NCBI RefSeq assembly: GCF_035989265.1 | Contig: NZ_JAYKZX010000003.1 | Span: 124,001 to 188,000 of the forward strand | Reading direction: 5' to 3' | DNA length: 64,000 bases | From: Sphingobium sp. HWE2-09 | GTDB lineage: Bacteria > Pseudomonadota > Alphaproteobacteria > Sphingomonadales > Sphingomonadaceae | In this document: one piece after another, positions 47,026 to 56,411 of the stretch | How the letters are laid out: each line of letters begins with the position of its first letter | How positions within the stretch are numbered: the stretch's first letter is position 1 | Made by a program: the position numbers and the translations under genes | Notes under the pieces: generated by a model | What the model was told of the DNA's origin: nothing | Seen by the model: only the letters and a program-made list of their open reading frames with translations | Database searches by the model: none

Positions 47026-49230
47026 TTATGGTCTCATTTTCAGGATCGGGAGGATGCTGGCATGGTCGTCGGTCCAGCCGGACACGCCCGGTTGCGGCTT
47101 GATCAGCTGCCACGTCCCGGGGCCGTCCAGATGCGCCAGCTGGTCGAGGCGAGACGGGTCGCGCGACAGGGCCACCCATAGGGACGCGGCATAATGGCGA
47201 TCGTCATCCTGCCTGTCCGGCCTGTAATGGCGCAGCCGCGCGTGCCAGCCTTCAGCGGCGGCGTCGGCAGCCACGACCGGTCGCAGGTCGAGATAGCGGT
47301 TGGAGATATGGATGAGGAGCAGTCCGTCGCGCGTCAGGTGGCCGCCGTATATCGCCAGCGCCTCGCGCGTCAGCAGATGCATGGGGATGGAATCGGACGA
47401 AAAGGCGTCGATCACCAGCAGGTCCGCGCCGCCCGCCGCCTGCCGCGCCAATGTCATGCGCGCGTCGCCGATGACGATGTCGGCGCGCGGCTGGCAACGC
47501 GCCAGGAAGGAGAAATAGGCAGGATTGCGGGCGATCGCCGCCATCGCCGGGTCGATCTCGTAAAAGCGCCAGGTCTGGCCGGGGCGGCGATAGCAAGCGA
47601 GCGTGCCCGCGCCCAGCCCCACCACGTCGATCCGCGCGTGGGGGCCGAACAGCGTCGGCGCATGGCGCAGCGCCAGCCCGACGCCGGAGCCGGGCGCATA
47701 ATAGCTGGTCGGATCGCTTTCCCGGCCGGGCGTCAGATTCTGGACGCCATGTAGGGTGGTGCCGTGGAACAGGATGCGCTCGCTCATGCCCCGGTTCGTC
47801 ACGCCATAGACGCCGAAATAGCTGCGGGTCAGCATCCCGCTGGTCGATTGGGCCAGCTTTTCCCAACCGCTCAGGCACAGCATCAGATAGACCAGCATCC
47901 CCGCGATCAGCCAGCGATGGCCGAGCGACAGGATCGCCATGGCGATGATGGCGACGAAGCAGATCGTCTTGACGATCGGCGTGACGGGGCCGGGCGGCAG
48001 CAGCCCGCCGCCCACCATGGACAAAGCCAGGCCGAGCAGCAGGAACAGCGACGCGAGCCAGACCCGGCGGCCGCGGTCCGCCCACAAGCGTCGCGGCAGG
48101 CTCAGCGTCGCTTCGCGCGCTGGCAGGAGCAGCATCGCGGCGACGAGCAGGATCGGATATTCATAGGTCCAGTCGAAGATCAGCGGCGCGATCAGGGCGC
48201 AGAACAGGCCGCCCACCATGCCGCCGACGGCCATCAGCAGATAGAAGCGGGTCAGATGCGCAGGGTCCGGACGCAGGTCGTAGAGATGACCATGGAGCGC
48301 GGTCGCAACGACGAACAGCACCGCCAGGATGCCCAAAGCGATCAGGATCGGAAATTGCGTCCCGCCGGTAAAGGCGATGCATGCGCCGATCAGCAGCACC
48401 AGCGGCGCGATCATGATCCACAGGTCCGCCCCACCACGCCGCGCGGCGAAGGCCACGGAAAAGCTGAGCAGATAGAGGCCAAGCGGCAGCACCCACAACA
48501 GGGGCATCGCGACGATATCAGTGGTGAGGTACAGGCTGGTCGCGAGCATCAGGCCAGACGGCACGGCGGCCAGCACCAGCCAGTGCAGCATTCTGCGTCC
48601 ATCCGGGCTGGGCGTATCGCTCGCGTCGGCGGCGACCTCGCCCGGGCTGCCGGGGGGCAGGCGACGGGCGCTGGCATAGACCAGGAAGAACAACGCGCCG
48701 TAGCAGAGCGACCAGAGGATGCTTTGCGCTTTGAGCGTCAGCAGCGGCTCCACCAGCAGGGGATAGGCGAGCAGCCCGGCGAAACTGCCCAGGTTCGACG
48801 CGGCATAGAGCGGATAGGGGTCGCCCCCGTCCGCCAGCGCATACCAGCGTTGCAGCAGCGGCGCCTGCGCGGCGACGACGAAGAAGAGCGGGCCGATGGA
48901 TGCGCCGAGCAGCCACAGCACCCATAGGGCCGGTTGCATATCGGATGGCGGCTGCCAGCCCATCAGGCCGATCGGCAGGAAGATGGCGGCGAGCAGGAAC
49001 AGGCCCATATGCACCAGCGCCTGCCGCCGCGCGGGCAGGCGGCCGAGCATATGGGCATAGGCATAGCCGCCCAGTAGCAGCGCCTGATAGACCAGCATCG
49101 CCGAGTTCCACACCGACGGCGCTCCGCCGAGGCGCGGGAGCGCCATACGGGCGATCATCGGCTGAACCAGGAAGAGCAGGAAAGACCCCGCGCAGATCGT
49201 AAGGACGAAGCGCGCGCGGGTGCCGATCAT
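47026..49230 (-). CDS. Spermidine synthase-like protein fused to a membrane domain
   Basis: A 734-residue fused protein. The first 460 or so residues contain a dozen hydrophobic segments (FVLTICAGSFLLFLVQPMIA at the start). The C-terminal 250 residues are a spermidine-synthase-like methyltransferase fold (RIDVVGLGAGTLACYRRPGQ, YEIDPAMAAIARN, ARQAAGGADLLVIDAFSSDS). The nucleotide-like pocket DAFSSDS is of the SpeE type, but polyamine synthesis is not assured; many such fusions are uncharacterised. The ATG at 49230 lies 3 bases after the hemB stop, so it is in the recX-hemB operon direction. Confidence 0.85.
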   Translation of the reverse strand: MIGTRARFVLTICAGSFLLFLVQPMIARMALPRLGGAPSVWNSAMLVYQALLLGGYAYAHMLGRLPARRQALVHMGLFLLAAIFLPIGLMGWQPPSDMQPALWVLWLLGASIGPLFFVVAAQAPLLQRWYALADGGDPYPLYAASNLGSFAGLLAYPLLVEPLLTLKAQSILWSLCYGALFFLVYASARRLPPGSPGEVAADASDTPSPDGRRMLHWLVLAAVPSGLMLATSLYLTTDIVAMPLLWVLPLGLYLLSFSVAFAARRGGADLWIMIAPLVLLIGACIAFTGGTQFPILIALGILAVLFVVATALHGHLYDLRPDPAHLTRFYLLMAVGGMVGGLFCALIAPLIFDWTYEYPILLVAAMLLLPAREATLSLPRRLWADRGRRVWLASLFLLLGLALSMVGGGLLPPGPVTPIVKTICFVAIIAMAILSLGHRWLIAGMLVYLMLCLSGWEKLAQSTSGMLTRSYFGVYGVTNRGMSERILFHGTTLHGVQNLTPGRESDPTSYYAPGSGVGLALRHAPTLFGPHARIDVVGLGAGTLACYRRPGQTWRFYEIDPAMAAIARNPAYFSFLARCQPRADIVIGDARMTLARQAAGGADLLVIDAFSSDSIPMHLLTREALAIYGGHLTRDGLLLIHISNRYLDLRPVVAADAAAEGWHARLRHYRPDRQDDDRHYAASLWVALSRDPSRLDQLAHLDGPGTWQLIKPQPGVSGWTDDHASILPILKMRP

Positions 49231-49232
49231 CT

Positions 49233-50228
49233 TTAGGCGCCCAGCAGCCTGGCGGCGTGGAGCGCGTGATAGGTGAGAACGCCGCTGCATCCGGCCCGCT
49301 TGAACGCCATCAGCGTTTCCAGGATCAGCGCGTCGCGATCGCCCGATCCGGCAGCTGCGGCATGTTCGATCATCGCATATTCGCCTGACACCTGATAGGC
49401 GAACACCGGCACGGCGAAGCGGTCGCGCACGCGCGCGACGATGTCCAGATAGGGCAGGCCCGGCTTCACCATCACGCTGTCGGCACCTTCGGCCAAGTCC
49501 AGTGCGACCTCGCGCAGGGCTTCCTCGCCATTGGCGGGGTCCATCTGGTAATTTTTCTTGTCGCCCTTCAGCAGTCCGCGCGATCCCACCGCGTCGCGGA
49601 ACGGGCCGTAGAAGGCGCTGGCATATTTGGCGGCATAGGCCATGATCTGGACATTGGGGTGGCCGCCTTGTTCCAGCGCGCCCCGGATCGCGCCGACCCG
49701 GCCGTCCATCATGTCGCTGGGCGCGATGATGTCCGCGCCCGCCGCGGCCTGGTTAAGCGACTGGCCGATCAATATGTCGATGGTCGAATTGTTCAGCACA
49801 TAGCCGCTATCGTCCAGCAGTCCGTCCTGCCCGTGGGCGGTATAGGGGTCGAGCGCCACGTCGGTGAGGATGCCGATGTCCGGCACCGCATCCTTGATCG
49901 CGCGGATCGCCCGGCACATGAGATTGTCGGGATTGAGCGCTTCGGCGCCATCGTCGCTGCGGCGATCGAGTTGCGTGTTGGGGAAGAGAGCGAGGCAGGG
50001 AATGCCCGCGTCGCGCGCGTCCTTCGCCCGTTCCACCATCAGGTCCACCGACCAGCGCGATACGCCGGGCAGGGCGGCGATGGGTTCCTCCACTTGGTGG
50101 CCTTCGGTGACGAAAAGGGGCCAGATGAAGTCGCTGGGCGACAGGCGGTTTTCCGCGTGCATCGCACGGCTCCAGGCGGACGCGCGGGTGCGGCGCAGGC
50201 GCAGCGCCGGATAGGGGGCATAGGTCAT
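49233..50228 (-). CDS. hemB: Porphobilinogen synthase (delta-aminolevulinic acid dehydratase)
   Basis: Condenses two 5-aminolevulinate molecules to porphobilinogen in haem synthesis. The 331-residue protein shows the two active-site lysines, in AAKYASAFYGPFRDA (about residue 202) and VMVKPGLPYLDIV (about residue 255). The metal loop reads ILTDVALDPYTAHGQDGLLD, the cysteine-poor, magnesium or potassium type rather than the zinc type. The ATG at 50228 starts the conserved MTYAPYPALRLRRTR; the frame is open further upstream but overlaps recX. Confidence 0.95.
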   Translation of the reverse strand: MTYAPYPALRLRRTRASAWSRAMHAENRLSPSDFIWPLFVTEGHQVEEPIAALPGVSRWSVDLMVERAKDARDAGIPCLALFPNTQLDRRSDDGAEALNPDNLMCRAIRAIKDAVPDIGILTDVALDPYTAHGQDGLLDDSGYVLNNSTIDILIGQSLNQAAAGADIIAPSDMMDGRVGAIRGALEQGGHPNVQIMAYAAKYASAFYGPFRDAVGSRGLLKGDKKNYQMDPANGEEALREVALDLAEGADSVMVKPGLPYLDIVARVRDRFAVPVFAYQVSGEYAMIEHAAAAGSGDRDALILETLMAFKRAGCSGVLTYHALHAARLLGA

Positions 50229-50289
50229 GGCGAGGGTGTAGGCGGCGGGCGCAAAGGGATCAAGCAGGGTGGTTGGTCCGGCCGGTGGC

Positions 50290-50829
50290 CTATTCGTCCT
50301 CCGCCGCCATCGGCTCACCCGGCGGCGCATCCACCCAGCGTCGCGCCATGGCATAATCATGGCCCGCCCGCAGGAACGCCGCGATCGCCTTTTCCCGCTG
50401 CTTGGGGTCCAGCGTGCCGGTCGCATAGGGGCCGACCCGTTTGCGCCGGGCGAAGCGCTCCGCTGCCGCCCAGGCTTCCGACGCGATCTGCGCGTCGGCC
50501 TGTTCCCTGTCCGCTTCGGCGATTCCGGCGGCGCGCAGATCCTGTTCGATCCGTCGTGCGCCAAAGCCGCGCCGCGCCAGCGCGCCGCTCTTCATCACGG
50601 CATAGCTGGCGTCGTCGATATAGCCCAGATCGACGAAACGGTCGGCCAGCCCTTCCGGATCGGCGGGCTGTTCGCCGCCCCAGCCGCGCTCCTTAATCTT
50701 GCGCTGCAAATAGCTGAGCAGCTTGCCCCGGCTGGTCGCGAAGCGCGCGACGTAGCGCAGCGCCATGTCGCGCAGCGCGGCGTCATCGAGCGGTGGGGGA
50801 GGCGTTTGCCGGTCATGCCGCGCCTTCAT
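50290..50829 (-). CDS. recX: RecX family regulatory protein
   Basis: A 179-residue helical protein of the RecX family, which binds RecA filaments and limits recombination. Recognisable parts are LRDMALRYVARFATSRGKLL, ADRFVDLGYIDDASYAVMKS and GFGARRIEQDLRAAGIAEAD. recA is not in the window, so it is not in the recA-recX arrangement. It is followed by hemB after 61 bases on the same strand. The start at 50829 is divergent from the fatty acyl-AMP ligase gene. Confidence 0.85.
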   Translation of the reverse strand: MKARHDRQTPPPPLDDAALRDMALRYVARFATSRGKLLSYLQRKIKERGWGGEQPADPEGLADRFVDLGYIDDASYAVMKSGALARRGFGARRIEQDLRAAGIAEADREQADAQIASEAWAAAERFARRKRVGPYATGTLDPKQREKAIAAFLRAGHDYAMARRWVDAPPGEPMAAEDE

Positions 50830-50996
50830 GATACATGCATGATAGGAACGCCATGTTTATGCCACAGTCGGGCCGGAATTTCACCGCGCCTTGTCGGCTA
50901 TGAGTGCAGGCTGGAATGCAATAGGCGGTGCATATGGCGGCCAAAGCTGCTAGCGGCCCCGCTTTCACACCTTTTAGACCATTGGGTGAAACCAAT

Positions 50997-52736
50997 ATGA
51001 CGGGTTCGCAAGACATGATGGCACCGACGCCGACCACTGATGACCTGCCGCGCCGCTTCTCGGACTTCGAGACGCTGGGCGACGCGCTGGACTATGCGGC
51101 GCAGGGCAAACGCGGCCTGAATTTCCACGACGCCCGCGGCAATCTGGCGCGGCCCTATCCTTTCGCCGAACTGCGCGCCGATGCCGTAGCCTGCGCCCAT
51201 CGCCTGATCGCCCATGGCGTGAAGCCTGCCGATCGTGTCGCCCTGGTCGCCGAAACCGGCGCGGATTTCGCGATGCTGTTCTTCGGCATCGTCTATGCCG
51301 GCGCCTGGCCGGTGCCGCTGCCGCTGCCGACCAGCTTCGGCGGCAAGGACAGCTATATCGACCAGTTGAATGTCCAGCTGACCAGCTGCGACCCGATGCT
51401 GTTCCTCTTCCCCAAGGAACTGGCGGAGATGGCGGGCGAGTCCGGTCGCCAGAAATCGGTCGAAAGCATCGCGTTCGAAGATTTCATCGCCCGCGAAGCG
51501 ACCCCCGTAGACCTGCCGCAGGCGCGCACCGACGAAATCGCCTATCTGCAATATAGCAGCGGTTCGACCCGCTTCCCCCATGGCGTGGCGGTCACGCATC
51601 ACGCGCTGCTGTCCAACCTGTCGGCGCATAGCCATGGGATGCAGGTGCAGGACAGCGATCGCTGCATCAGCTGGCTGCCCTGGTATCATGACATGGGCCT
51701 GGTCGGCTGCTTCCTGTCGGTCGTCGCCAACCAGGTGTCTACGGATTACATGAAGACGGAGGATTTCGCCCGCCGTCCGCTGGCCTGGCTGGATCTGATC
51801 AGCCGCAATGAAGGTACATCGATCAGCTATTCGCCAACCTTCGGCTATGACATCTGCGCGCGTCGCATGTCGAGCCAGACCAAGGCGCAGGACCGGTTCG
51901 ACCTGTCGCGCTGGCGGCTGGCCGGTAACGGCGCGGACATGATCCGCCCGGATGTGATGCAGAGTTTCGTGGACGCCTTTGCCGATGCTGGGTTCAGCCC
52001 CAAGGCGTTCCTGCCCAGCTACGGCCTGGCCGAAGCGACGCTGGCCGTCACCATCATGCCGCCGGGCGAAGGCATCATCGTGGAACTGGTCGAGGAAACC
52101 GACCTGTCGGGCGGCGACGCAACCGAGGGGCGTCCGCAGCGGTTCCGCTCGATCGTCAATTGCGGCAAGCCTGCCAAGGACATGGTCGTGGAAATCCGTG
52201 ACGAGGATGGCGGCCTGATGAATGAGCGCCAGATCGGCAAGGTGTGGACGACCGGGCCGAGCCTGATGGTCGGCTATTTCCGCGATCAGGCCGCGACCGA
52301 CGCCTGCATGGCGGACGGCTGGCTCGACACGGGCGACATGGGGTATCTGAGCGACGGCTATCTCTACATCGTCGGCCGCGCCAAGGACATGATCATCATC
52401 AACGGCAAGAATCACTGGCCGCAGGATATCGAATGGGCCGTCGAGCAGCTGCCCGGTTTCAAGCAGGGCGACATCGCCGCCTTCGCCATCACCACGCCGG
52501 GCGGGGAGGAAGCGCCCGCCGTGCTGGTCCATTGCCGCACGTCCGACAATGAGGAGCGTTCGCGCCTGCGCGACCAGATTCGCGAGCGGGTGCGGGCCAT
52601 CACCGGCATGAACTGCGTCGTGGAACTGGTGCCGCCGCGCACCCTGCCGCGCACCTCTTCGGGCAAGCTCAGCCGGTCGAAGGCGCGCAACCTGTATCTG
52701 ACCGGTGAAATCCGCCCCTACGACATCGCGGCCTGA
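50997..52736 (+). CDS. Fatty acyl-AMP ligase (FAAL-like AMP-dependent synthetase)
   Basis: A 579-residue ANL-superfamily enzyme that should activate a fatty acid as acyl-AMP and pass it to an acyl carrier protein. The adenylation motifs are YLQYSSGSTRFPHGVAVTH (about residue 180), WLPWYHDMGLVG typical of FAALs, LPSYGLAEATLAV and DGWLDTGDMGYLSDGYLYIV. The C-terminal KDMIIINGKNHWPQDIEWAV is the hinge region, and the final Lys region is RTSSGKLSRSKAR. The start could also be the ATG at 50934. No polyketide synthase, NRPS or carrier protein is adjacent. Confidence 0.88.
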   Translation: MTGSQDMMAPTPTTDDLPRRFSDFETLGDALDYAAQGKRGLNFHDARGNLARPYPFAELRADAVACAHRLIAHGVKPADRVALVAETGADFAMLFFGIVYAGAWPVPLPLPTSFGGKDSYIDQLNVQLTSCDPMLFLFPKELAEMAGESGRQKSVESIAFEDFIAREATPVDLPQARTDEIAYLQYSSGSTRFPHGVAVTHHALLSNLSAHSHGMQVQDSDRCISWLPWYHDMGLVGCFLSVVANQVSTDYMKTEDFARRPLAWLDLISRNEGTSISYSPTFGYDICARRMSSQTKAQDRFDLSRWRLAGNGADMIRPDVMQSFVDAFADAGFSPKAFLPSYGLAEATLAVTIMPPGEGIIVELVEETDLSGGDATEGRPQRFRSIVNCGKPAKDMVVEIRDEDGGLMNERQIGKVWTTGPSLMVGYFRDQAATDACMADGWLDTGDMGYLSDGYLYIVGRAKDMIIINGKNHWPQDIEWAVEQLPGFKQGDIAAFAITTPGGEEAPAVLVHCRTSDNEERSRLRDQIRERVRAITGMNCVVELVPPRTLPRTSSGKLSRSKARNLYLTGEIRPYDIAA

Positions 52737-52803
52737 TCGGAAAATGGCTTTGGGCGTCGTCCGGGTTACCGATTGATAACCCGCAGCGGCTAGACCCGGC
52801 CAT

Positions 52804-55164
52804 GTGGATAGCCGACAGGATCATAACGAACGACCGGATCGCCAGGCGCGGGTGACGCTGCGATCCCTGATGGGCCTGTCGCCCGTCAACGGCGTGGTGG
52901 GCGTGCGCATATTGGAGGCGCAGCTGCGGTCCGCCGACAGCGTCGCCATCCTGCGCCAGGGCATGAATATCTGCGGCCTGCTCTTCCTGTGGCAGGTCTT
53001 TTCCCATTGCTGCCCACCCGCGCTGATCGCAGGCTGGAGCGTCGCGTTGATCGTTGCGACCCTGGTGGCGGCCGGGCTGGACCGACAGCGGCGACGGGCC
53101 GGGAATATCGGCCTGACCCGGGCCGACCTGCGGCGGCACGCTTTGGGGGGATTGTTGCAGGGGCTGGTCTGGGCCGCCTGCATGGCGCTGATCTCCGGGT
53201 CCGGGCAGACCGACGAACTGGTGGCGCTCTGGACCCTGGTGAGTTGCATCATGGTCTGCGGCGCCATCAGCTATGCCGCGACCCCGCTGTCGGCCACCGC
53301 CTATCTCGTCCCCTGCATCGCGGGCATTTTCGCGATGTTCGATGCGGGCGGGCAATTGCCGTTGCAGGCGCTGGCGACGAGCTATGCCCTGTCGCTGCTG
53401 GCAGGCTGCCTCATCTATGCGCGCACCTTTGCGCGGCAGCATAGCAGCACCGCCCAGCTGGCGGAAAAGAGCGAAGTCGTCAGCCTGTTGCTGCGGGAGT
53501 TTGAGGAAGGCGGGTCCGACTGGCTGTGGCAGACAGACGCTTTGCGGCGGATCAGCGGGGTGTCGCACCGCTTTGCCGAAACCATGGGGATGCCGCCGGG
53601 CCAGATGGAAGGCGCGTCGCTGGTGCAGATGTTGGCGGGCAGCGGCTGGGACGATGGTCGGTTCGCGGCGGGGCTGCACAGCCTGGCCGATCATTTGAAA
53701 CGGCGCGAAAATTTCAGCAATCTGGTTCTGCCGGTCGAAGTCCGGGGGCAGTGGCGCTGGTGGCAATTGTCGGCGTCGCCGCGCTATGACGAGAACGGCA
53801 TTTTCCAAGGGTTCCGCGGGGTCGGATCGGACGTCACGGCGCAACGCGAATCGGCGGACAAGATCGCGCAGCTGGCGCGCTTCGATCCGCTGACCGGCCT
53901 GCCCAACCGCAGCCACCTGCGCGAGGTGCTGGACCAGGCGATGGGCGCGGCCAAGGGCCGGTCGCCGGGCTGCGGTTTCCTGATGATCGACCTCGACCGG
54001 TTCAAGGCGATCAACGATAGTCTGGGCCATCAGGTCGGCGACCAGTTGCTGAGCCAGGTAGCCCGGCGATTGCGGCAGGTGTGCACGGCGGACGAGTTTT
54101 GCGGTCGGATCGGCGGCGACGAATTTGCCGTGGTCATGCCGCATATTCGCGACGGCGCGGCCATTCCGCGTCTGGCGTCCGCCATCATCGGCGCGCTGTC
54201 GGCGTCCTACCAAGTCGATCACCATCTCCTGCATGTCGGCGCGTCGGTCGGGTCGGCGCTGTCCCCGATGGACGGGCGCGAATCCGAGGCCTTGATCCGC
54301 AGCGCCGACCTTGCCCTCTATCGCGCCAAGGACGAGGGCGGCGGCATCCATTGCGCCTATGAGCCGCAGCTTCATGCGCAGGCGGAAGAGCGGCGGCAGC
54401 TGGAACAGGCGCTGCGCGAAGCCCTGGAAAAGGATCAGTTGCACGTTCTCTATCAACCGGTGGTCGATGCCGAGCGGGGCGTGGTGCTGGGGTTCGAGGC
54501 GCTGGTGCGCTGGACCCATCCGGAACTGGGCGCGATTTCCCCGGTCAAGTTCGTGCCGGTGGCGGAAGAGGCGCGCCTGATCGCGCCGATCGGCGAATGG
54601 GTGTTGCGCACCGCCTGCATGGAGGCGGTGACATGGCCGGACGATATCCGGATCGCGGTCAATGTATCGGCCGAACAATTGACCCATCCCAGCTTCGTGG
54701 CGGCGGTCGTGTCGGCGCTGGGGCAAAGCGGGCTTGATGCCCGGCGGCTGGAGCTGGAGGTCACCGAAAGCGTGTTCCTGAACGAGGATGCGGGTGCGCT
54801 CAAGATATTGGACCAGTTGCTGAGCCTGGGCATCCAATTGTCGCTCGATGACTTCGGCACCGGCTATAGTTCGTTGGGCTATCTCAGCCGCACGCGGTTC
54901 AACACGATCAAGATCGACCGCAGCTTCGTCGTTGGCGCTTCGCAAAATACCGCCGAGAGCCTGGCGATCATCCGGGCGGTGGTAACGTTGGCCGACAGCC
55001 TGGGCATGAGTACGACGGCCGAAGGCGTGGAGACGGAGGCCGAATTGCAGATGGTCCGGCAACTGGGCTGCAAGAAGGTGCAGGGCTATTATTTCGGACG
55101 GCCGATGTCGCCGCAGGATGCCGCGCGCCTGTTTCCAGCGCCGCAGCGGGTGGCGATCGGTTAA
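52804..55164 (+). CDS. GGDEF-EAL cyclic-di-GMP protein with membrane and PAS domains
   Basis: A 786-residue protein that may make or break cyclic-di-GMP. The N-terminal 200 residues have several membrane segments (INICGLLFLWQVFSHCC region, AALISGSGQTDELVAL neighbours). A PAS-like domain follows (WLWQTDALRRISGVSHRFAE). The GGDEF domain is intact (RIGGDEFAVVMP, about residue 437). The EAL domain has GFEALVRW (about residue 563), DDFGTGYSSLGYL and AEGVETEAEL, so both activities could be present. The start is a GTG at 52804; an ATG at 52870 is an alternative. Its stop overlaps the convergent ParA gene. Confidence 0.9.
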   Translation: MDSRQDHNERPDRQARVTLRSLMGLSPVNGVVGVRILEAQLRSADSVAILRQGMNICGLLFLWQVFSHCCPPALIAGWSVALIVATLVAAGLDRQRRRAGNIGLTRADLRRHALGGLLQGLVWAACMALISGSGQTDELVALWTLVSCIMVCGAISYAATPLSATAYLVPCIAGIFAMFDAGGQLPLQALATSYALSLLAGCLIYARTFARQHSSTAQLAEKSEVVSLLLREFEEGGSDWLWQTDALRRISGVSHRFAETMGMPPGQMEGASLVQMLAGSGWDDGRFAAGLHSLADHLKRRENFSNLVLPVEVRGQWRWWQLSASPRYDENGIFQGFRGVGSDVTAQRESADKIAQLARFDPLTGLPNRSHLREVLDQAMGAAKGRSPGCGFLMIDLDRFKAINDSLGHQVGDQLLSQVARRLRQVCTADEFCGRIGGDEFAVVMPHIRDGAAIPRLASAIIGALSASYQVDHHLLHVGASVGSALSPMDGRESEALIRSADLALYRAKDEGGGIHCAYEPQLHAQAEERRQLEQALREALEKDQLHVLYQPVVDAERGVVLGFEALVRWTHPELGAISPVKFVPVAEEARLIAPIGEWVLRTACMEAVTWPDDIRIAVNVSAEQLTHPSFVAAVVSALGQSGLDARRLELEVTESVFLNEDAGALKILDQLLSLGIQLSLDDFGTGYSSLGYLSRTRFNTIKIDRSFVVGASQNTAESLAIIRAVVTLADSLGMSTTAEGVETEAELQMVRQLGCKKVQGYYFGRPMSPQDAARLFPAPQRVAIG

Positions 55165-55906
55165 GCCAGCAACTGCCGTTCGACCATGGTCCAGAGCGCG
55201 GCGAAGGCGTGTGCGGGTGGGGACGCCGGCGCGAAGGCGCCGAGCGGTTTGCGGCGCACCGTCATCTGCTCGATCATGCTCGCCATCGGGATGGCGGGCC
55301 AGCCGGGCTGGCTTTCCAACGCGGCGCGATGCAGGCTGCGGCGGCGGTCGACCATCGAATAGACCGGCAGGATCGGCGCGTGGCTGCCGCCGCGCTGGAC
55401 CAGATAGCGGGCGACCTCGCCCATCGCCCGTTGCGACAGGGGGAGGGGATGACCGGGATGACGATCAGATCGGCGGCGCGCAGCACCTGCTCGCTGGTTT
55501 CGGTCAGGCCGGGCGGGCAGTCGAGGATGATGCGATCATAGTCGCGGCCGAGGCTCTCGATCAGTTTCGACAGCCGCTTCTTCTTGTCCATTTCACGGAA
55601 GAGATGGTCGAGGCTGCGCAGCGAGGTGTCGGCGGCGATCAGGTCCAGCCCCGGCACGGTCGAAGGCTGGATCAGCTTGCGGACGTCCACATCCTTGCTG
55701 AAGATCGCCTGGGCGGCGTCGCGGCTTTCCGTGTCGGTGGACAGCAGCCAGCTGGATGCCGCCTGCGGGTCCAGATCCCATAGAAGGGTGCGCCGTTTGG
55801 AGATGCAGGCCGATGCCCAGGCCAGGTTGATCGCGAAGGTGGTCTTCCCCACGCCGCCCTTCAGACTATAGACGGCGATGGTCGCCAATGCCGGTTCCTT
55901 TGCCAT
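55161..55906 (-). pseudogene. ParA-family ATPase, one-base frameshift in a C run
   Basis: A ParA/MinD-like P-loop ATPase. The N-terminal part has the deviant Walker A VYSLKGGVGKTTFAINLA, DLDPQAASSW and IILDCPPGLTETSEQVLRAA. After VIPVIPSP the frame is lost; the family sequence continues in another frame as LSQRAMGEVARYLVQRGGSH and ends at 55161. One extra C in the C5 run at 55439-55443 would rejoin them into a 248-residue protein of normal length. It may be a sequencing slip or a real mutation. There is no parB or plasmid gene nearby, so this is probably a chromosomal orphan ParA-like protein. Confidence 0.82.
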
Positions 55907-56019
55907 GGGACGAGAGGCTAAGGCCTCTTGCCATCAAAGCAAGCGCTCAATCACGGCTTTGTTACGCGGTCGTGACGCAGGGCAAATGCGACAGCGAGTT
56001 GGACAGTTGAATCGCCTTT

Positions 56020-56063
56020 TCGAACCGGACATCGTTTCGATATCGAAACGATGTCCGGTTCGA
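56020..56063. repeat. Perfect 44-bp palindrome without a loop
   Basis: The sequence reads the same on both strands from 56020 to 56063; the central part is ATCGTTTCGATATCGAAACG. It lies 4 bases past the arsC stop and about 110 bases before the ParA start (both minus strand). No T run follows on the minus strand, so it is not a standard terminator. Confidence 0.9.
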
Positions 56064-56066
56064 TTT

Positions 56067-56411
56067 CTAAAGGATTTCCAGCACCTTGTCCTGCGGTCGG
56101 CAGAAGCGGACACCCTTTTCCGTCTCGACGAAGGGGCGGTTCACATAAGCGGGATTGGCCGTCATTTCGTCCAGGATCGTGTCGGCATCCATGGCGGGCA
56201 AGCCACGGTCTTCCGCGTCGGTGCCCATGGTGCGGATCGCGTCCGCCGGGGTCAGCCCGGCGTCGGCGATGATCTGCGCCAGCTTGTCGCGGCTATAGGG
56301 CGTCTTGAGATATTCGATCACCTCGACATCGACGCCCGGCGTTCCTTCCAGGATCGCCAGCGTCTTGCGCGACGTGCCGCATTTGGGGTTGTGCCAGATG
56401 GTCGCCTTCAC
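56067..56411 (-). CDS. arsC: ArsC-family reductase (arsenate reductase-like)
   Basis: A 114-residue thioredoxin-fold protein. The motif [18 protein letters not shown], with the catalytic Cys followed by GTSR, is that of glutaredoxin-linked arsenate reductases. [19 protein letters not shown] and [20 protein letters not shown] also match. Reduction of arsenate to arsenite is the family activity; no other ars gene is nearby, so a different role is possible. The start is a GTG overlapping the accC stop (GTGA). Confidence 0.88.
   Translation of the reverse strand: MKATIWHNPKCGTSRKTLAILEGTPGVDVEVIEYLKTPYSRDKLAQIIADAGLTPADAIRTMGTDAEDRGLPAMDADTILDEMTANPAYVNRPFVETEKGVRFCRPQDKVLEIL

Noticed and set aside
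55161..55906. Plasmid partition system
   Set aside because: There is no parB, parS cluster or replication gene next to it, and the neighbours are chromosomal housekeeping genes.
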